From Pseudomonadota bacterium (lineage in GTDB: Bacteria; Pseudomonadota; Alphaproteobacteria; Caulobacterales; Caulobacteraceae), in the NCBI GenBank assembly GCA_019348195.1, contig JAHWJX010000003.1, forward strand, positions 1 through 64,000: a DNA stretch of 64,000 nt. Reading direction: 5' to 3'. Both the position numbers and the translations under genes were made by a program. Below the pieces are notes generated by a model. It saw nothing but the letters and a program-made list of their open reading frames with translations. It ran no database searches and was not told where the DNA came from. Below, one piece after another: positions 25,564-33,824 of this stretch; the stretch's first letter is position 1; each line of letters begins with the position of its first letter.

Positions 25564-27822
25564 ATGAAGATATACGTTAGCGGCCTGTACAGCGGCGGCA
25601 ATCCGCAGCCGGGCGTGGGCATCACTCGGTCGTTAAGGCAGGGTTACCCCGACGCAACTCTGGTGGGGGTGGAATACTCCAACCGCAGCTCGGGCATCCA
25701 TTGGCCCGAGTTGGACGAGGTCTGGCTGCAGCGTCCGTGGGACGAGCTGAACCTTTCCGCCCACGGCGAGGCTATCCGCGCCCTGCTGGACGGCGGAGCC
25801 CTTTGGATCTCCGGCAGCGACCTGGAAACCATGTGGCTGGCCAGCGTCTTCCCCGAGGGCCATGCCAATCTGCTGACCCCGAACGCGGCCGCCCTGGCGC
25901 GGATCACCAAGCCGCAGGTGGAGGCGCATGAGGGCCTGCCGGTGCAGATCCCGCCCTACATCCCGACCGACCGTTCGGACTGGGACCTGCACGCCTTTTG
26001 CCGCAAGCACGATTGGCGGGTGTGGCTCAAGGGACCCTATTACGACGCCGTGCGCACCCGCTCGTGGGACTCTTTCGAGGCCGTGCGCACCACGCTGGCC
26101 AAGGTGTGGAACACCGAACGGCTGTTCCTGCAGGCGCACGTCACCGGTTACGAAGAGTCCGTCATGCTGTGCGCCTACGAGGGCGAGCTGCTGGGCTGTG
26201 TGCGGATGCGCAAGCGGGAGATCACCGAGGAAGGCAAGACCTGGGCCGGCGACGTTTCCGAAGTAGACGAGGCCTTCCTCACCCCGCTCCGTCGCATCCT
26301 TCGCGAGCTGAACTGGACCGGCGGCGGCGAGCTGGAGATGGTCCGCGACGCGGACCACCGGCTTTGGCTGCTAGAGATGAACCCGCGCTTCCCCGCCTGG
26401 GTTCATGGGGCCACGATCGCCGGCGTCAACCTGCCCGCCTTGCTTGTTGAAGGCGCCACTGGCGTAGCCGCGCAGCGGCCTGAGCCCGGCCGTGGAGAGT
26501 TCACCCGCGTTGTGGTCGAGGTGCCGGTGCGCTCGGAGTTTCCGCTGCCGCCGCTGCCCGAACACCTGGGCGGCGGGACCGGTCACTCGCTCAAACACCC
26601 GTCCGGTCTGCCCGCCCTGGCCGAGCGCCTGCACAAGCTAAACGTACTGGACGGCGGCGACAACGAAACTTCAAGCGGCGGCGACGCCCCCACCGTTCCC
26701 AACACTATGGTCGAGGACCTGCTCGCACAGGACTTCAACCGCATCGAGACCCCCGCCTGGGTGTTCATGGAGAGCACCGCCGCCGATACCTTCAAGCGCG
26801 CCGCCGCCATGGCGCACACGCTGAGCACCAACCAGACGCGCGTCACCAACGCCTACAGCATCAAGACCAATCCTGACGCCCGCCTCATCAAGCTGGCGCT
26901 CGACTCCGGCTTCATGGCCGAGGGCATCAGCCTGTTGGAGCTGCACAAGGCCTTGGAGGTAGGCTTCCGGCCCGACCAGCTCATTCTCAACGGCCCCGGC
27001 AAGTGGTGGCCGGAGGGGATGATCCCCAAGGAGCAGATCCACGCCGTCTTCTGTGACTCCGCGCCGGACCTGAAGAAGACGGTGGCGGCGCTGAACAGCG
27101 GCGAACTCAAGGCCAAGATCGTGGGCGTCCGCATCCGTACCCCGCACATCCCGTCGCGGTTCGGCATCGCTCTGGACACCCCCGAGACCTTCAAGTCGCT
27201 GGTCGAGTCGATCGCCACCCTGCCCGAGGACACCGGCTTCGGCGTCCACTTCCACATGGCCAGCAGCAACATCGGCGTGAAGGCGTGGTGGCGGCTGTTC
27301 GACTCCATGCTGCGTTGGTGCCAGTCGCTGGAGCGGCTGACCGGCCGCACGATCGAGGTGCTGGACATCGGGGGCGGGTGGTTCCCCGACGACTGGCACA
27401 GCGTCGACCACAGCGACTTCGCCAAAGCCGTGAAACGCGCCCAGGCCGCCCTGCCCAACGTCGGCCAGATCATCTCCGAGCCCGGCAAGGCCATGGCCCA
27501 GCCCACCATGGCGCTTGCCATGCGCGTGCTGGAGACCCAGGAGGAGGACGGCGAGATCACCGAAGCCGTGGTCGACGCCTCCATCGCCGAACTGCCGATG
27601 TACTTCCATTATCCGCACCGCGTTCTGACCCAGGACCGGGGCGGCGACTGGAAGACCCTGAAGCGCGGCAAGAGCCAGCTGATGGGCCGCCTGTGCATGG
27701 AGCACGACGTGGTGGCGGCCAATATCGAACTCCCGGAAGGCACGCGCGCCGGCGATGTTCTCGTTTTCTGTGACGCGGGCGGTTACGACAGGAGCATGTC
27801 CTATGTATTTGGCCGAGGTTGA
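25564..27822 (+). CDS. fusion of ATP-grasp ligase and fold-type III PLP decarboxylase
   Basis: A 752-residue protein with two enzyme halves. Residues 1 to about 310 are ATP-grasp-like: VWLKGPYYDAV, then ELEMV (E258) and LLEMNPRFPAW with metal-binding E271 and N273. Residues about 375-752 resemble diaminopimelate/ornithine decarboxylases: PLP lysine K434 in NAYSIKTNPD, H562-F-H564, the glycine loop DIGGGW (601-606), EPGKAM (639-644), and C711-MEH-D715, which fits the conserved cysteine of the active site. ATP-grasp enzymes join a carboxylate to an amine or other nucleophile, so a fused decarboxylase would process or supply an amino acid. The product is unknown. The 3' end overlaps the next gene by 20 bases. 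Confidence 0.8.
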   Translation: MKIYVSGLYSGGNPQPGVGITRSLRQGYPDATLVGVEYSNRSSGIHWPELDEVWLQRPWDELNLSAHGEAIRALLDGGALWISGSDLETMWLASVFPEGHANLLTPNAAALARITKPQVEAHEGLPVQIPPYIPTDRSDWDLHAFCRKHDWRVWLKGPYYDAVRTRSWDSFEAVRTTLAKVWNTERLFLQAHVTGYEESVMLCAYEGELLGCVRMRKREITEEGKTWAGDVSEVDEAFLTPLRRILRELNWTGGGELEMVRDADHRLWLLEMNPRFPAWVHGATIAGVNLPALLVEGATGVAAQRPEPGRGEFTRVVVEVPVRSEFPLPPLPEHLGGGTGHSLKHPSGLPALAERLHKLNVLDGGDNETSSGGDAPTVPNTMVEDLLAQDFNRIETPAWVFMESTAADTFKRAAAMAHTLSTNQTRVTNAYSIKTNPDARLIKLALDSGFMAEGISLLELHKALEVGFRPDQLILNGPGKWWPEGMIPKEQIHAVFCDSAPDLKKTVAALNSGELKAKIVGVRIRTPHIPSRFGIALDTPETFKSLVESIATLPEDTGFGVHFHMASSNIGVKAWWRLFDSMLRWCQSLERLTGRTIEVLDIGGGWFPDDWHSVDHSDFAKAVKRAQAALPNVGQIISEPGKAMAQPTMALAMRVLETQEEDGEITEAVVDASIAELPMYFHYPHRVLTQDRGGDWKTLKRGKSQLMGRLCMEHDVVAANIELPEGTRAGDVLVFCDAGGYDRSMSYVFGRG

Positions 27823-28453
27823 GACCCGCGCCGTCCAGGCGACCGAAGTCCCGGAGGTCACCTCCTGCACCGTCAAGTGGGACAGCTGGCCGGCGTCCAC
27901 CATCTCCCACCATGGCCAGGCCTGCTGCGAGATTGCGCGTGAGTGGATGCTGGCCAACGACTTCTCCCAACTGGGCGACGCCGCGGCCCTGACCGGCCCG
28001 CGCTGGCTGCCAAAAAAATACCCGTGGGGACCGTCGCCTTGGCCCATGCACTGGTGCGAGGCGGTTGGCCGCAAGAAGCTCGACTGCGGCGCCCACCAGG
28101 CGATCTCGCAGGAGCTGTTCACCGCGCGCGGCGTGCAAAGCCGCCCGGCCCAGTTCGTTCAGCAGTTCAGTGAAGAAGCCACGCGACACTGGGGCCACAA
28201 GTGGGGCGAAGATCAGGTCCCCGCCGGCTGGATCGACGGCGATGTGATCTATCACGAAGGCTGCGCGGTCACCGTGGAGGGCGACGAGATCAAGCTGTGG
28301 GACGCCAGCGCCGGCTGGTGGATCGATCCTCAGCAGTCCGGCGGCTACGGCGCCCTGCTCAGCGTGCGCATCCTCGACCCCTCGGCCGAGGCTCCGCAAA
28401 CCTTGAGCTGGGGCGGGCGCCAACTGGCGCTCAACCGCTGGAACACCGTCTAG
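27803..28453 (+). CDS. transglutaminase-fold (papain-like) protein
   Basis: A 216-residue protein with no signal peptide. A Cys-His-Asp order typical of transglutaminase-like enzymes is visible: C95 in KKLDCGAHQAIS, H151 in VIYHEGCAV and D167 in IKLWDASAGWW. Around these, an N-terminal helix rich in Trp and Cys is found. The ATG at 27803 has AGGAG ten bases upstream and sits inside the end of the ATP-grasp gene, so expression is coupled; the ATG at 27755 is less likely. Such folds act as proteases, acyl transferases or amide-forming enzymes. The family is not further recognised. Confidence 0.6.
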   Translation: MYLAEVETRAVQATEVPEVTSCTVKWDSWPASTISHHGQACCEIAREWMLANDFSQLGDAAALTGPRWLPKKYPWGPSPWPMHWCEAVGRKKLDCGAHQAISQELFTARGVQSRPAQFVQQFSEEATRHWGHKWGEDQVPAGWIDGDVIYHEGCAVTVEGDEIKLWDASAGWWIDPQQSGGYGALLSVRILDPSAEAPQTLSWGGRQLALNRWNTV

Positions 28454-28477
28454 CAACCGCCGGGTTCGGGCGGAGAA

Positions 28478-28495
28478 GGGCCAGGCGGCCTGCCC
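28478..28495 (+). terminator. hairpin after the ATP-grasp locus
   Basis: GGGCCAGG / CCTGCCC, a 7-bp stem with one bulged C and a 3-nt loop, 25 bases after the stop of the transglutaminase-fold gene. It lacks a T-run, so termination is only plausible. The rest of 28496-28746 holds no gene I can support. Confidence 0.35.
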
Positions 28496-28746
28496 TCATC
28501 CCGAACCCCAGGCTGGGCAAGACGTGGCGGCTGAGACGGGTCCGTCTCACGGCTCACCAGGGCCGCAAGGTCGGCGGCGCACGCCGGGTGCGCTCGCCTC
28601 CGCTTGCAAGGTGAGTGCGGCCGGGAGCGTGATCGGTCCTAGGAGCGTCTCTTTCCGGACGCCCCCCCGGCTCCGATCCCGACGCCCTCAAGGCGCCTCG
28701 GCATATCCTCGCGTGGGGAGCCTCGGCGGGGCGCTCACCCCTCGGG

Positions 28747-29805
28747 TCAGGCGGCGGCCTTCAAAGACCCCAGGTCGATCACAAAGCGGTACTTCACATC
28801 GCCCTTGAGCATCCGCTCGTAGGCGTCGTTTATAGCCTGGATCGGAATGGTCTCGATATCGGAGACGATCCCGTGCTCCGCGCAGAAATCCAGCATCGCC
28901 TGAGTTTCCGCGATGCCGCCGATCAGCGAGCCCGCGAGACTGCGCCGCTGCAGGATCAGATTGAACACCGTGGGCGAGGGGTGGGGCTCGGCCGGGGCGC
29001 CCACCAGAACCATGGTCCCGTCGCGCTTCAGCAGCGCCAGGAAGGGGTCCAGATTGTGGGGTGCGGCCACGGTGTTCACGATCAGGTCCAGGCTGGCGGC
29101 GTGGGCCGCCATTTGCTCGCTTTCGCGCGAGACCACCACGTCGTGCGCGCCCAGGCGCAACGCGTCCTCGCGCTTGCCGGGCGAGGTGGTGAACAGCACC
29201 ACCTCCGCGCCCATGGCGCGGGCCAGCTTCACGGCCATATGGCCGAGCCCTCCCAAGCCCACCACGCCCACCTTGCTGCCCGGTCCCACCTTCCAGCGGC
29301 GCAGGGGCGAATAGGTGGTGATGCCGGCGCAGAGCAGGGGCGCGGCCGCGGCCGGGTCCATGCCCTGCGGAATCCGCAACACGAACCGCTCGTCCACCAC
29401 AACGCTGTCGGAATAGCCGCCCTGGGTGGTCCGGCCCGTCTCCTTTTCAATCCCGTCATAGGTGCCGGTGAAGCCGTTCAGGCAGTACTGCTCCAGCCCC
29501 TCGTCGCAGCCGGCGCAGTGCTGGCAGGAGTCCACCATGCAGCCCACGCCGACCAGCTCGCCTTCGCGGTAGCGCGTGACCTCGGACCCGACGGCGGTCA
29601 CGCGGCCCACGATCTCGTGGCCGGGCACGACGGGATATTTGGCGCCTCCCCACTCGCTGCGCGCCGTGTGCAGGTCCGAGTGGCAGACCCCGCAGAACAG
29701 GATCTCGATGCTCACGTCCCGTGGCCCGGGCGTGCGTCGCTCGAAGTCGTACGGTCCGAGCGGCGACCGGGGATCGAACGCGGCGTAACCATGGGTGTGC
29801 GTCAT
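28747..29805 (-). CDS. NAD(P)-dependent zinc alcohol dehydrogenase (YahK/cinnamyl alcohol type)
   Basis: A 352-residue medium-chain dehydrogenase. Catalytic zinc ligands are in FCGVCHSDLHTARSEW and GHEIVGRV; the structural zinc lobe is CMVDSCQHCAGCDEGLEQYC; the cofactor motif is VGVVGLGGLGHMAVKLA. This layout fits the YahK/cinnamyl alcohol dehydrogenase branch that reduces aldehydes. The ATG at 29805 has GGAGG five bases upstream and starts MTHTHGYAAFDPRSP; the frame continues upstream but the extension is not family-like. Substrate range unknown; may serve aldehyde detoxification. Confidence 0.9.
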   Translation of the reverse strand: MTHTHGYAAFDPRSPLGPYDFERRTPGPRDVSIEILFCGVCHSDLHTARSEWGGAKYPVVPGHEIVGRVTAVGSEVTRYREGELVGVGCMVDSCQHCAGCDEGLEQYCLNGFTGTYDGIEKETGRTTQGGYSDSVVVDERFVLRIPQGMDPAAAAPLLCAGITTYSPLRRWKVGPGSKVGVVGLGGLGHMAVKLARAMGAEVVLFTTSPGKREDALRLGAHDVVVSRESEQMAAHAASLDLIVNTVAAPHNLDPFLALLKRDGTMVLVGAPAEPHPSPTVFNLILQRRSLAGSLIGGIAETQAMLDFCAEHGIVSDIETIPIQAINDAYERMLKGDVKYRFVIDLGSLKAAA

Positions 29806-29889
29806 GGGGGACCTCCGGAAGCGGACGGGGGTTCTAGGCCGAGCATAGGGGGGCCTGGCAAGCGGAGCCGCCCAGGGGACGGCCTCTGG

Positions 29890-29914
29890 GGAACGACCTC
29901 GGCCTTCGATGGTT
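29890..29914 (+). promoter_or_regulatory. EcfG-type promoter of the CsbD-like gene
   Basis: GGAAC, a 16-bp spacer, GGTT (or 17 bp to GTT). It matches the general stress consensus GGAAC-N16/17-CGTT except for the first base of the -10 half. It ends 22 bases before the ATG at 29937. Confidence 0.7.
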
Positions 29915-29936
29915 GTTTGCGCCGAAAGGATCACTC

Positions 29937-30236
29937 ATGACCGAAGAACGAATCGAAGGCGGCGCCAATCAGCTCGGGGGACGGCTGCAGGAGGGCGTCG
30001 GCGCCGTGACGGGCGATCGCAAGAGCCAAGTCCAGGGCCAGTTCAAACAAGCGAAGGGCGCCCTGCTCGACGCCTTCGGCCGGGCGGTGGACGCCTTGGA
30101 CGGACAGGTTGACCGCGTGCCGGAGCAGGTCCGGCCCCAGGCCCGCAAGGCCTTGGGCGTAGCGCGCGAGAAGCCGGTGGCCACCATGCTGGGCCTGGCC
30201 GCGGTGACCTTCCTGCTGACCCGACGCCGCCGCTGA
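29937..30236 (+). CDS. CsbD-like stress protein with C-terminal membrane helix
   Basis: A 99-residue protein. The N-terminal half (ERIEGGANQLGGRLQEGVGAVTGD, then QVQGQFKQAKG) is the CsbD repeat, a helical motif of bacterial stress proteins of unknown activity. The C-terminal part ends in EKPVATMLGLAAVTFLL followed by RRRR, a DUF883-like membrane anchor with a positive tail. The EcfG promoter upstream supports expression under stress. ATG 29937 fits the family length; it is followed by a bidirectional hairpin. Confidence 0.9.
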   Translation: MTEERIEGGANQLGGRLQEGVGAVTGDRKSQVQGQFKQAKGALLDAFGRAVDALDGQVDRVPEQVRPQARKALGVAREKPVATMLGLAAVTFLLTRRRR

Positions 30237-30259
30237 ACTTTCACTAGTCGAGGGGAAAG

Positions 30260-30283
30260 GCCGGCCTGGACCTCCAGGCCGGC
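30260..30283. terminator. bidirectional terminator between the CsbD-like gene and the OmpA lipoprotein gene
   Basis: GCCGGCCTGG-ACCT-CCAGGCCGGC, a perfect 10-bp stem with a 4-nt loop; further A/T pairs flank it (GGAAAG...GTTTCC). It sits between two convergent genes. Confidence 0.75.
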
Positions 30284-30303
30284 GTTTCCGTGTGCGCTCG
30301 ACG

Positions 30304-30777
30304 CTAGGAGGCCGGCGTAGGCGCGGCGAAGCGGACGCTGACCTCCGCGCGGCGGCGCAGGGGCTCCGTCCGCCCCGCGGCTGTGGCCGCGCCGGCCTCG
30401 CCCTGAGCAGCCACCTCGAAGGTCGGGGTGGGATAGCCTCGGGCGGCCAGGATCTGGGCCACGGTCGTGGCCCGCCGCTGGGACAGCTCGAGGTTCGACA
30501 CCGCCCCGCCCTCCGCATCGGCCAGGCCGGTGACGCGCAGCTCCGCCACGCGGCAGGCGCGCACCCGCGAGGAATAGTTGTCGATCACCTGCAGACCTTC
30601 AGGGGTCAGCTGCTCAGACCCCGTGCGGAAATACAGTGGAAACGCGAAGTCCTGACACACCGGCGCGGTCACGACGGCGCTGCGGCCCGTGACCCGACGG
30701 ACCCCCTCGTCGACCGTGGCGCAGGCGCCCAGCCCTGTGGCTGCAACGAGAAGAATGGCGATGGTGGTTTGACGCAT
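30304..30777 (-). CDS. OmpA-family lipoprotein
   Basis: A 157-residue envelope protein. The lipoprotein signal ends in LGAC at about residue 19 (MRQTTIAILLVAATGLGAC). The OmpA C-terminal-like peptidoglycan-binding domain includes FRTGSEQLTPEGLQVIDNY, LRVTGLADAEG and NLELSQRRATTVAQILAARG. Such proteins tie the outer membrane to peptidoglycan. The ATG at 30777 places the signal peptide correctly, while the longer open frame to 31041 does not. It lies downstream of the glycine-zipper lipoprotein gene and its terminator. Confidence 0.85.
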   Translation of the reverse strand: MRQTTIAILLVAATGLGACATVDEGVRRVTGRSAVVTAPVCQDFAFPLYFRTGSEQLTPEGLQVIDNYSSRVRACRVAELRVTGLADAEGGAVSNLELSQRRATTVAQILAARGYPTPTFEVAAQGEAGAATAAGRTEPLRRRAEVSVRFAAPTPAS

Positions 30778-30795
30778 TGGAGCTGTCCCGCTTGC

Positions 30796-30830
30796 GAAAA
30801 AGGCGGCCGACGTTCTCACGCCGGCCGCCT
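30796..30830 (-). terminator. Rho-independent terminator after the glycine-zipper lipoprotein gene
   Basis: On the minus strand, AGGCGGCCG, a 12-nt loop, then CGGCCGCCTTTTT: a 9-bp GC-rich stem followed by a T-run. It lies just past the stop of the glycine-zipper gene, separating it from the OmpA lipoprotein gene. Confidence 0.8.
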
Positions 30831-30871
30831 CGAAATCAAACGCCTTTCCGAGGCCCTGCCGGGCTTGCGGG

Positions 30872-31213
30872 TTAGCGCGGCTCACCGTTCTCCCAGTAGT
30901 AGCGGCCCGTGCGCTGGTCATAGTAGTAATAGCGGCCCACGCGCTGATCATAGTACTGGCGGCGGCTGGTGGTGTTGGCGCCGCAGCTGCCGTCTTGACG
31001 GCAACCCCGGATGGCTCCGGCCGAGCCGCCGATGGCCGCACCGATCGCAGCGCCCGTAGCCGCGCTCTCGCCGCCCACGTTGTTGCCGATCACGGCCCCG
31101 GCGATGGCGCCCAGGGCGGCGCCGCCCGCGGAGTTGCGTTCAACATTACCCGTGGCGGTGCAGCCGGCGGCGATCAGGCCGGCTCCGGCGAGGGCGATAA
31201 TCGTCGTCTTCAT
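30872..31213 (-). CDS. glycine-zipper lipoprotein
   Basis: A 113-residue lipoprotein with signal MKTTIIALAGAGLIAAGC. A glycine-zipper segment (GGAALGAIAGAVIGNNVGGE, then ATGAAIGAAIGGSAGAI) is followed by a Tyr-rich tail with three YY(Y)(D/W) repeats (QYYDQRVGRYYYYDQRTGRYYW). Two cysteines (GCRQDGSCG) could form a disulfide. ATG 31213 is preferred over the longer frame. An EcfG-type promoter at 31250-31274 precedes it, divergent from the next gene's promoter. Confidence 0.85.
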   Translation of the reverse strand: MKTTIIALAGAGLIAAGCTATGNVERNSAGGAALGAIAGAVIGNNVGGESAATGAAIGAAIGGSAGAIRGCRQDGSCGANTTSRRQYYDQRVGRYYYYDQRTGRYYWENGEPR

Positions 31214-31249
31214 TTCGGCTCTCCTATTGGCCCGCCCCTGAGCCGACAC

Positions 31250-31274
31250 AACGGTCCCGGTTGAGCGAGGTTCC
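31250..31274 (-). promoter_or_regulatory. EcfG-type promoter of the glycine-zipper lipoprotein gene
   Basis: On the minus strand: GGAAC, a 16-bp spacer, CGTT. Full match to the EcfG consensus. The start codon at 31213 lies 36 bases downstream. Divergent from the promoter at 31324-31348, with 49 bp between the two. Confidence 0.8.
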
Positions 31275-31323
31275 GCCCACCCTGCCCCGGCCGAGGTGAC
31301 CCGTGGCTGAACGGCCGCGGGTC

Positions 31324-31348
31324 GGAACCCCGGCCGAGCTTTGCCGTT
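31324..31348 (+). promoter_or_regulatory. EcfG-type promoter of the 145-residue membrane protein gene
   Basis: GGAAC, a 16-bp spacer, CGTT on the plus strand, full match to the general stress consensus. ATG is at 31379, 30 bases downstream. Confidence 0.8.
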
Positions 31349-31378
31349 ACGCTCGGCGAAGACGCTCGGGAGAACGGC

Positions 31379-31816
31379 ATGGCCACCGGCTACGACCCCA
31401 AGGATGCGAGGCGCGACCGCAACCACGATGGGCATGTCGACGCCGCCGATCGCACGTCGCACGAGCGCGTGGCGCACGAGCCGGGGTTGACCAAGGAGGT
31501 GCGCAAGGACGCCTACGAGCGCGGACGCGCCGACGAGCGGGCGCGGCACAAGCGGAGCCCGCTGCTGACGCTGCTGATCGCCCTGGCGGCGGTGTTCGGC
31601 CTGGCTGTGATCGGACTGTACATCTACAACGGCGGATCCTTCACGGAGACGGGGCGCGACCTGGATCAGGTGACCAACCGCGCGCAGCAGGAGGCCGCCG
31701 AGGTCAGCCGCGAGGTCGCCGACGAGGCGGGCGAAGGCCTTCAGGACGCCGGTCGGCAGATGGAGCAGGCGGGCGAAGGCGGCGGCCAGGCCCGCCCGGC
31801 GCAGCAACGGCCCTGA
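31379..31816 (+). CDS. single-pass membrane protein of unknown function
   Basis: A 145-residue protein: a charged N-terminal half (about 1-60, including RNHDGHVDAAD), one membrane helix (LLTLLIALAAVFGLAVIGLYIY, about residues 61-82) and a charged, helical C-terminal half with acidic, Gln-rich repeats (AQQEAAEVSREVADEAGEG). The charged repeat is reminiscent of late-embryogenesis-abundant-like and DUF883-like stress proteins, but I do not recognise a family. EcfG-type promoter upstream. Confidence 0.65.
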   Translation: MATGYDPKDARRDRNHDGHVDAADRTSHERVAHEPGLTKEVRKDAYERGRADERARHKRSPLLTLLIALAAVFGLAVIGLYIYNGGSFTETGRDLDQVTNRAQQEAAEVSREVADEAGEGLQDAGRQMEQAGEGGGQARPAQQRP

Positions 31817-31867
31817 TCGGGTCCGTGGCGGGCGGAACCGCGCCCGTCAGCCTACGTTCCCGGACCG

Positions 31868-32797
31868 ATGGATGACGCCGGCGCGCTTCTGATTGCGAAA
31901 GAGGAACTGCAGGCGGAACCGGTGCGCTTCCGCACGGCGGAGGCCGTGATCAATCAAGCCTCGGGCTCCACCGGCCCCGGCGCCGCCGCCGAGCTGGAGG
32001 CCATCGTCCGCGAGCACGGGCTGGAGGTCAATGTTCGAGACGTGCCGCCCTCCGGCATCGAGGCCGCGGTGCGCGCAGCGGTGGCCGCCAAGCCCGACCT
32101 GGTGATCGTTCTGGCGGGGGATGGGACAGCGCGCCTGGCCGCTTCGCTCTGCGGACCGGAGGGGCCGGTGGTCTCCACCCTGCCCGGCGGCACGATGAAC
32201 ATGCTGCCCAAGGCCTTTTACGGCGACCGCAGCTGGCAGGACTCCCTTCGCTGCGCTCTCGCCGACCCCGTGGTGCGCGTCGTCTCCGGCGGCGAGCTTA
32301 GCGGACGCACCTTCTATGTCGCCGCCATTCTGGGCGCGCCGGCGCTGTGGGCCGAAGCGCGCGAGGCGGTCCGGGAGCGGCAGGTGCTCACGGCCGCCCG
32401 CAGGGGCTTGCGCGCCGCCCGACGCGCGTTTCACGGACGCCTGCGGTTCGCCTTGAACGGCGGACCCGTGGAAAGGGCCGAGGCGCTGTCGCTCCTGTGT
32501 CCCCTGATCTCAAGGGCCATGGACGAGCAGACCGCCCTGGAGGCCGCCGTGGTCGACCCCGCCAATGCGATCGAAGCCTTCCGACTGGGCTTCCGCACCA
32601 TGTGGGGCGAGTGGCGCGACGATCCCGCCGTGAGCGTGCGCCACGTTCAGCACGGTCAAGTCTACGCCCGCCGCACCATCCCGGCCATCCTCGACGGGGA
32701 GCCCATCCGGTTGAGCTCGCCGGCCTCCATCCGTTTCATTCCCCAGGCGTTCCGGGCCCTCGAGCCCCGGCGCGACGTGGGCGAGCCCCGAGTCTGA
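31868..32797 (+). CDS. diacylglycerol kinase family (lipid kinase) protein
   Basis: A 309-residue protein of the diacylglycerol/sphingosine kinase fold. The nucleotide motif appears as LVIVLAGDGTARLAA (normally GGDGT) and the phosphate-binding PLGGTMN-like loop as TLPGGTMNMLPKAFYGD. It lacks a membrane segment. The lipid substrate is unknown; bacterial members phosphorylate diacylglycerol or phosphatidylglycerol-derived lipids. It starts 51 bases after the previous gene and is followed 10 bases later by the metallophosphoesterase. Confidence 0.85.
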   Translation: MDDAGALLIAKEELQAEPVRFRTAEAVINQASGSTGPGAAAELEAIVREHGLEVNVRDVPPSGIEAAVRAAVAAKPDLVIVLAGDGTARLAASLCGPEGPVVSTLPGGTMNMLPKAFYGDRSWQDSLRCALADPVVRVVSGGELSGRTFYVAAILGAPALWAEAREAVRERQVLTAARRGLRAARRAFHGRLRFALNGGPVERAEALSLLCPLISRAMDEQTALEAAVVDPANAIEAFRLGFRTMWGEWRDDPAVSVRHVQHGQVYARRTIPAILDGEPIRLSSPASIRFIPQAFRALEPRRDVGEPRV

Positions 32798-32807
32798 GAC
32801 CCAACCC

Positions 32808-33758
32808 GTGACCGTGCGCATCCTGCATTTCACCGACGTGCACTTCGGCACGGAGGACTCCCGCGCCGTCGAGGCGGCGACCGCCTACGCCCAGGAGAAC
32901 GCCCACGACCTGACGGTGGTCTCCGGCGACCTCACTCAAACGGGCGTTCCCGCGGAGTTCGAGGCTGCGGCCGCATGGCTGAAGCGCTTGCCCGGGCCGG
33001 TGATCACCTGTGCGGGCAATCACGACACCACCTATTACAACGTGGCCATGCGCATTTTGAAACCATGGGGCAGGTTCAAGCACTGGATCGGGCCCGTGGA
33101 GGGGCAGGAGCACCGCAGTCCTGGCTTGGCCGTGCGCACCCTGAACACCGCGCGCGGCATCCAGATGCGGAGGAATTGGTCCAAGGGGCGGGCGGACCTC
33201 AAGGACTTCCGCGCGGCGGCCGAGGCGCTGAACGACTGCTCCGACGACACCCTGCAGGTGATCGTGTGCCACCATCCGCTGATGGAGGTTCTGGGCGAGC
33301 CGATCACCGGCGACGTCACCCGCGGCAAGCAAGCCGCCGCCATCCTGGCCGAGCATCGGATCGACCTGGTGCTCGGCGGGCACTTCCACTACCCCTTCGC
33401 CGCGACCTATCCGGTGGTGGACGAGCGCACCCACGGGGTGGGCGCGGGCACCCTGTCGACGCGGCGCCGCGGAGTTCCGTTGAGCTTCGGCGTGATCGAG
33501 GCCGACCCGACGGAGATCCGAGTCCAGGCCATGGACTGCGACGGCGGACGGATCTGCCCCGGCCGGAGCTGGGCCTTGAAGCGGCGCAAACCGTTCGCTC
33601 CCTTGAAGGAACGCCACAACGAGCCGGAGCTCGCCACACCCGAGGGCCTGCCCGCGCTCGACCCCACCCGGCACGAGACCACCCCGCCCGAGATCGCGGC
33701 GGCCCAGGGGGCGCCGGCGGTCGCGGAGACCGCGCCTAGGGAACCGACCGGGGTCTGA
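32808..33758 (+). CDS. metallophosphoesterase
   Basis: A 316-residue calcineurin-like phosphoesterase. Metal ligand motifs: HFTDVHFG (D-x-H) near residue 7, VVSGDLTQTG (GDLT), CAGNHDTT (GNHD) and LGGHFHYPF near the C-terminal part. The last 60 residues are Ala/Pro-rich and probably disordered. The start is GTG at 32808. It is likely co-transcribed with the lipid kinase gene, 10 bases upstream. Confidence 0.92.
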   Translation: MTVRILHFTDVHFGTEDSRAVEAATAYAQENAHDLTVVSGDLTQTGVPAEFEAAAAWLKRLPGPVITCAGNHDTTYYNVAMRILKPWGRFKHWIGPVEGQEHRSPGLAVRTLNTARGIQMRRNWSKGRADLKDFRAAAEALNDCSDDTLQVIVCHHPLMEVLGEPITGDVTRGKQAAAILAEHRIDLVLGGHFHYPFAATYPVVDERTHGVGAGTLSTRRRGVPLSFGVIEADPTEIRVQAMDCDGGRICPGRSWALKRRKPFAPLKERHNEPELATPEGLPALDPTRHETTPPEIAAAQGAPAVAETAPREPTGV

Positions 33759-33824
33759 GGTCGCCTTGCGCTCGGACCGAGCCGTCCGCAGTTAAGCTTT
33801 CGACCCGCATCCAAGGAGAACGCG

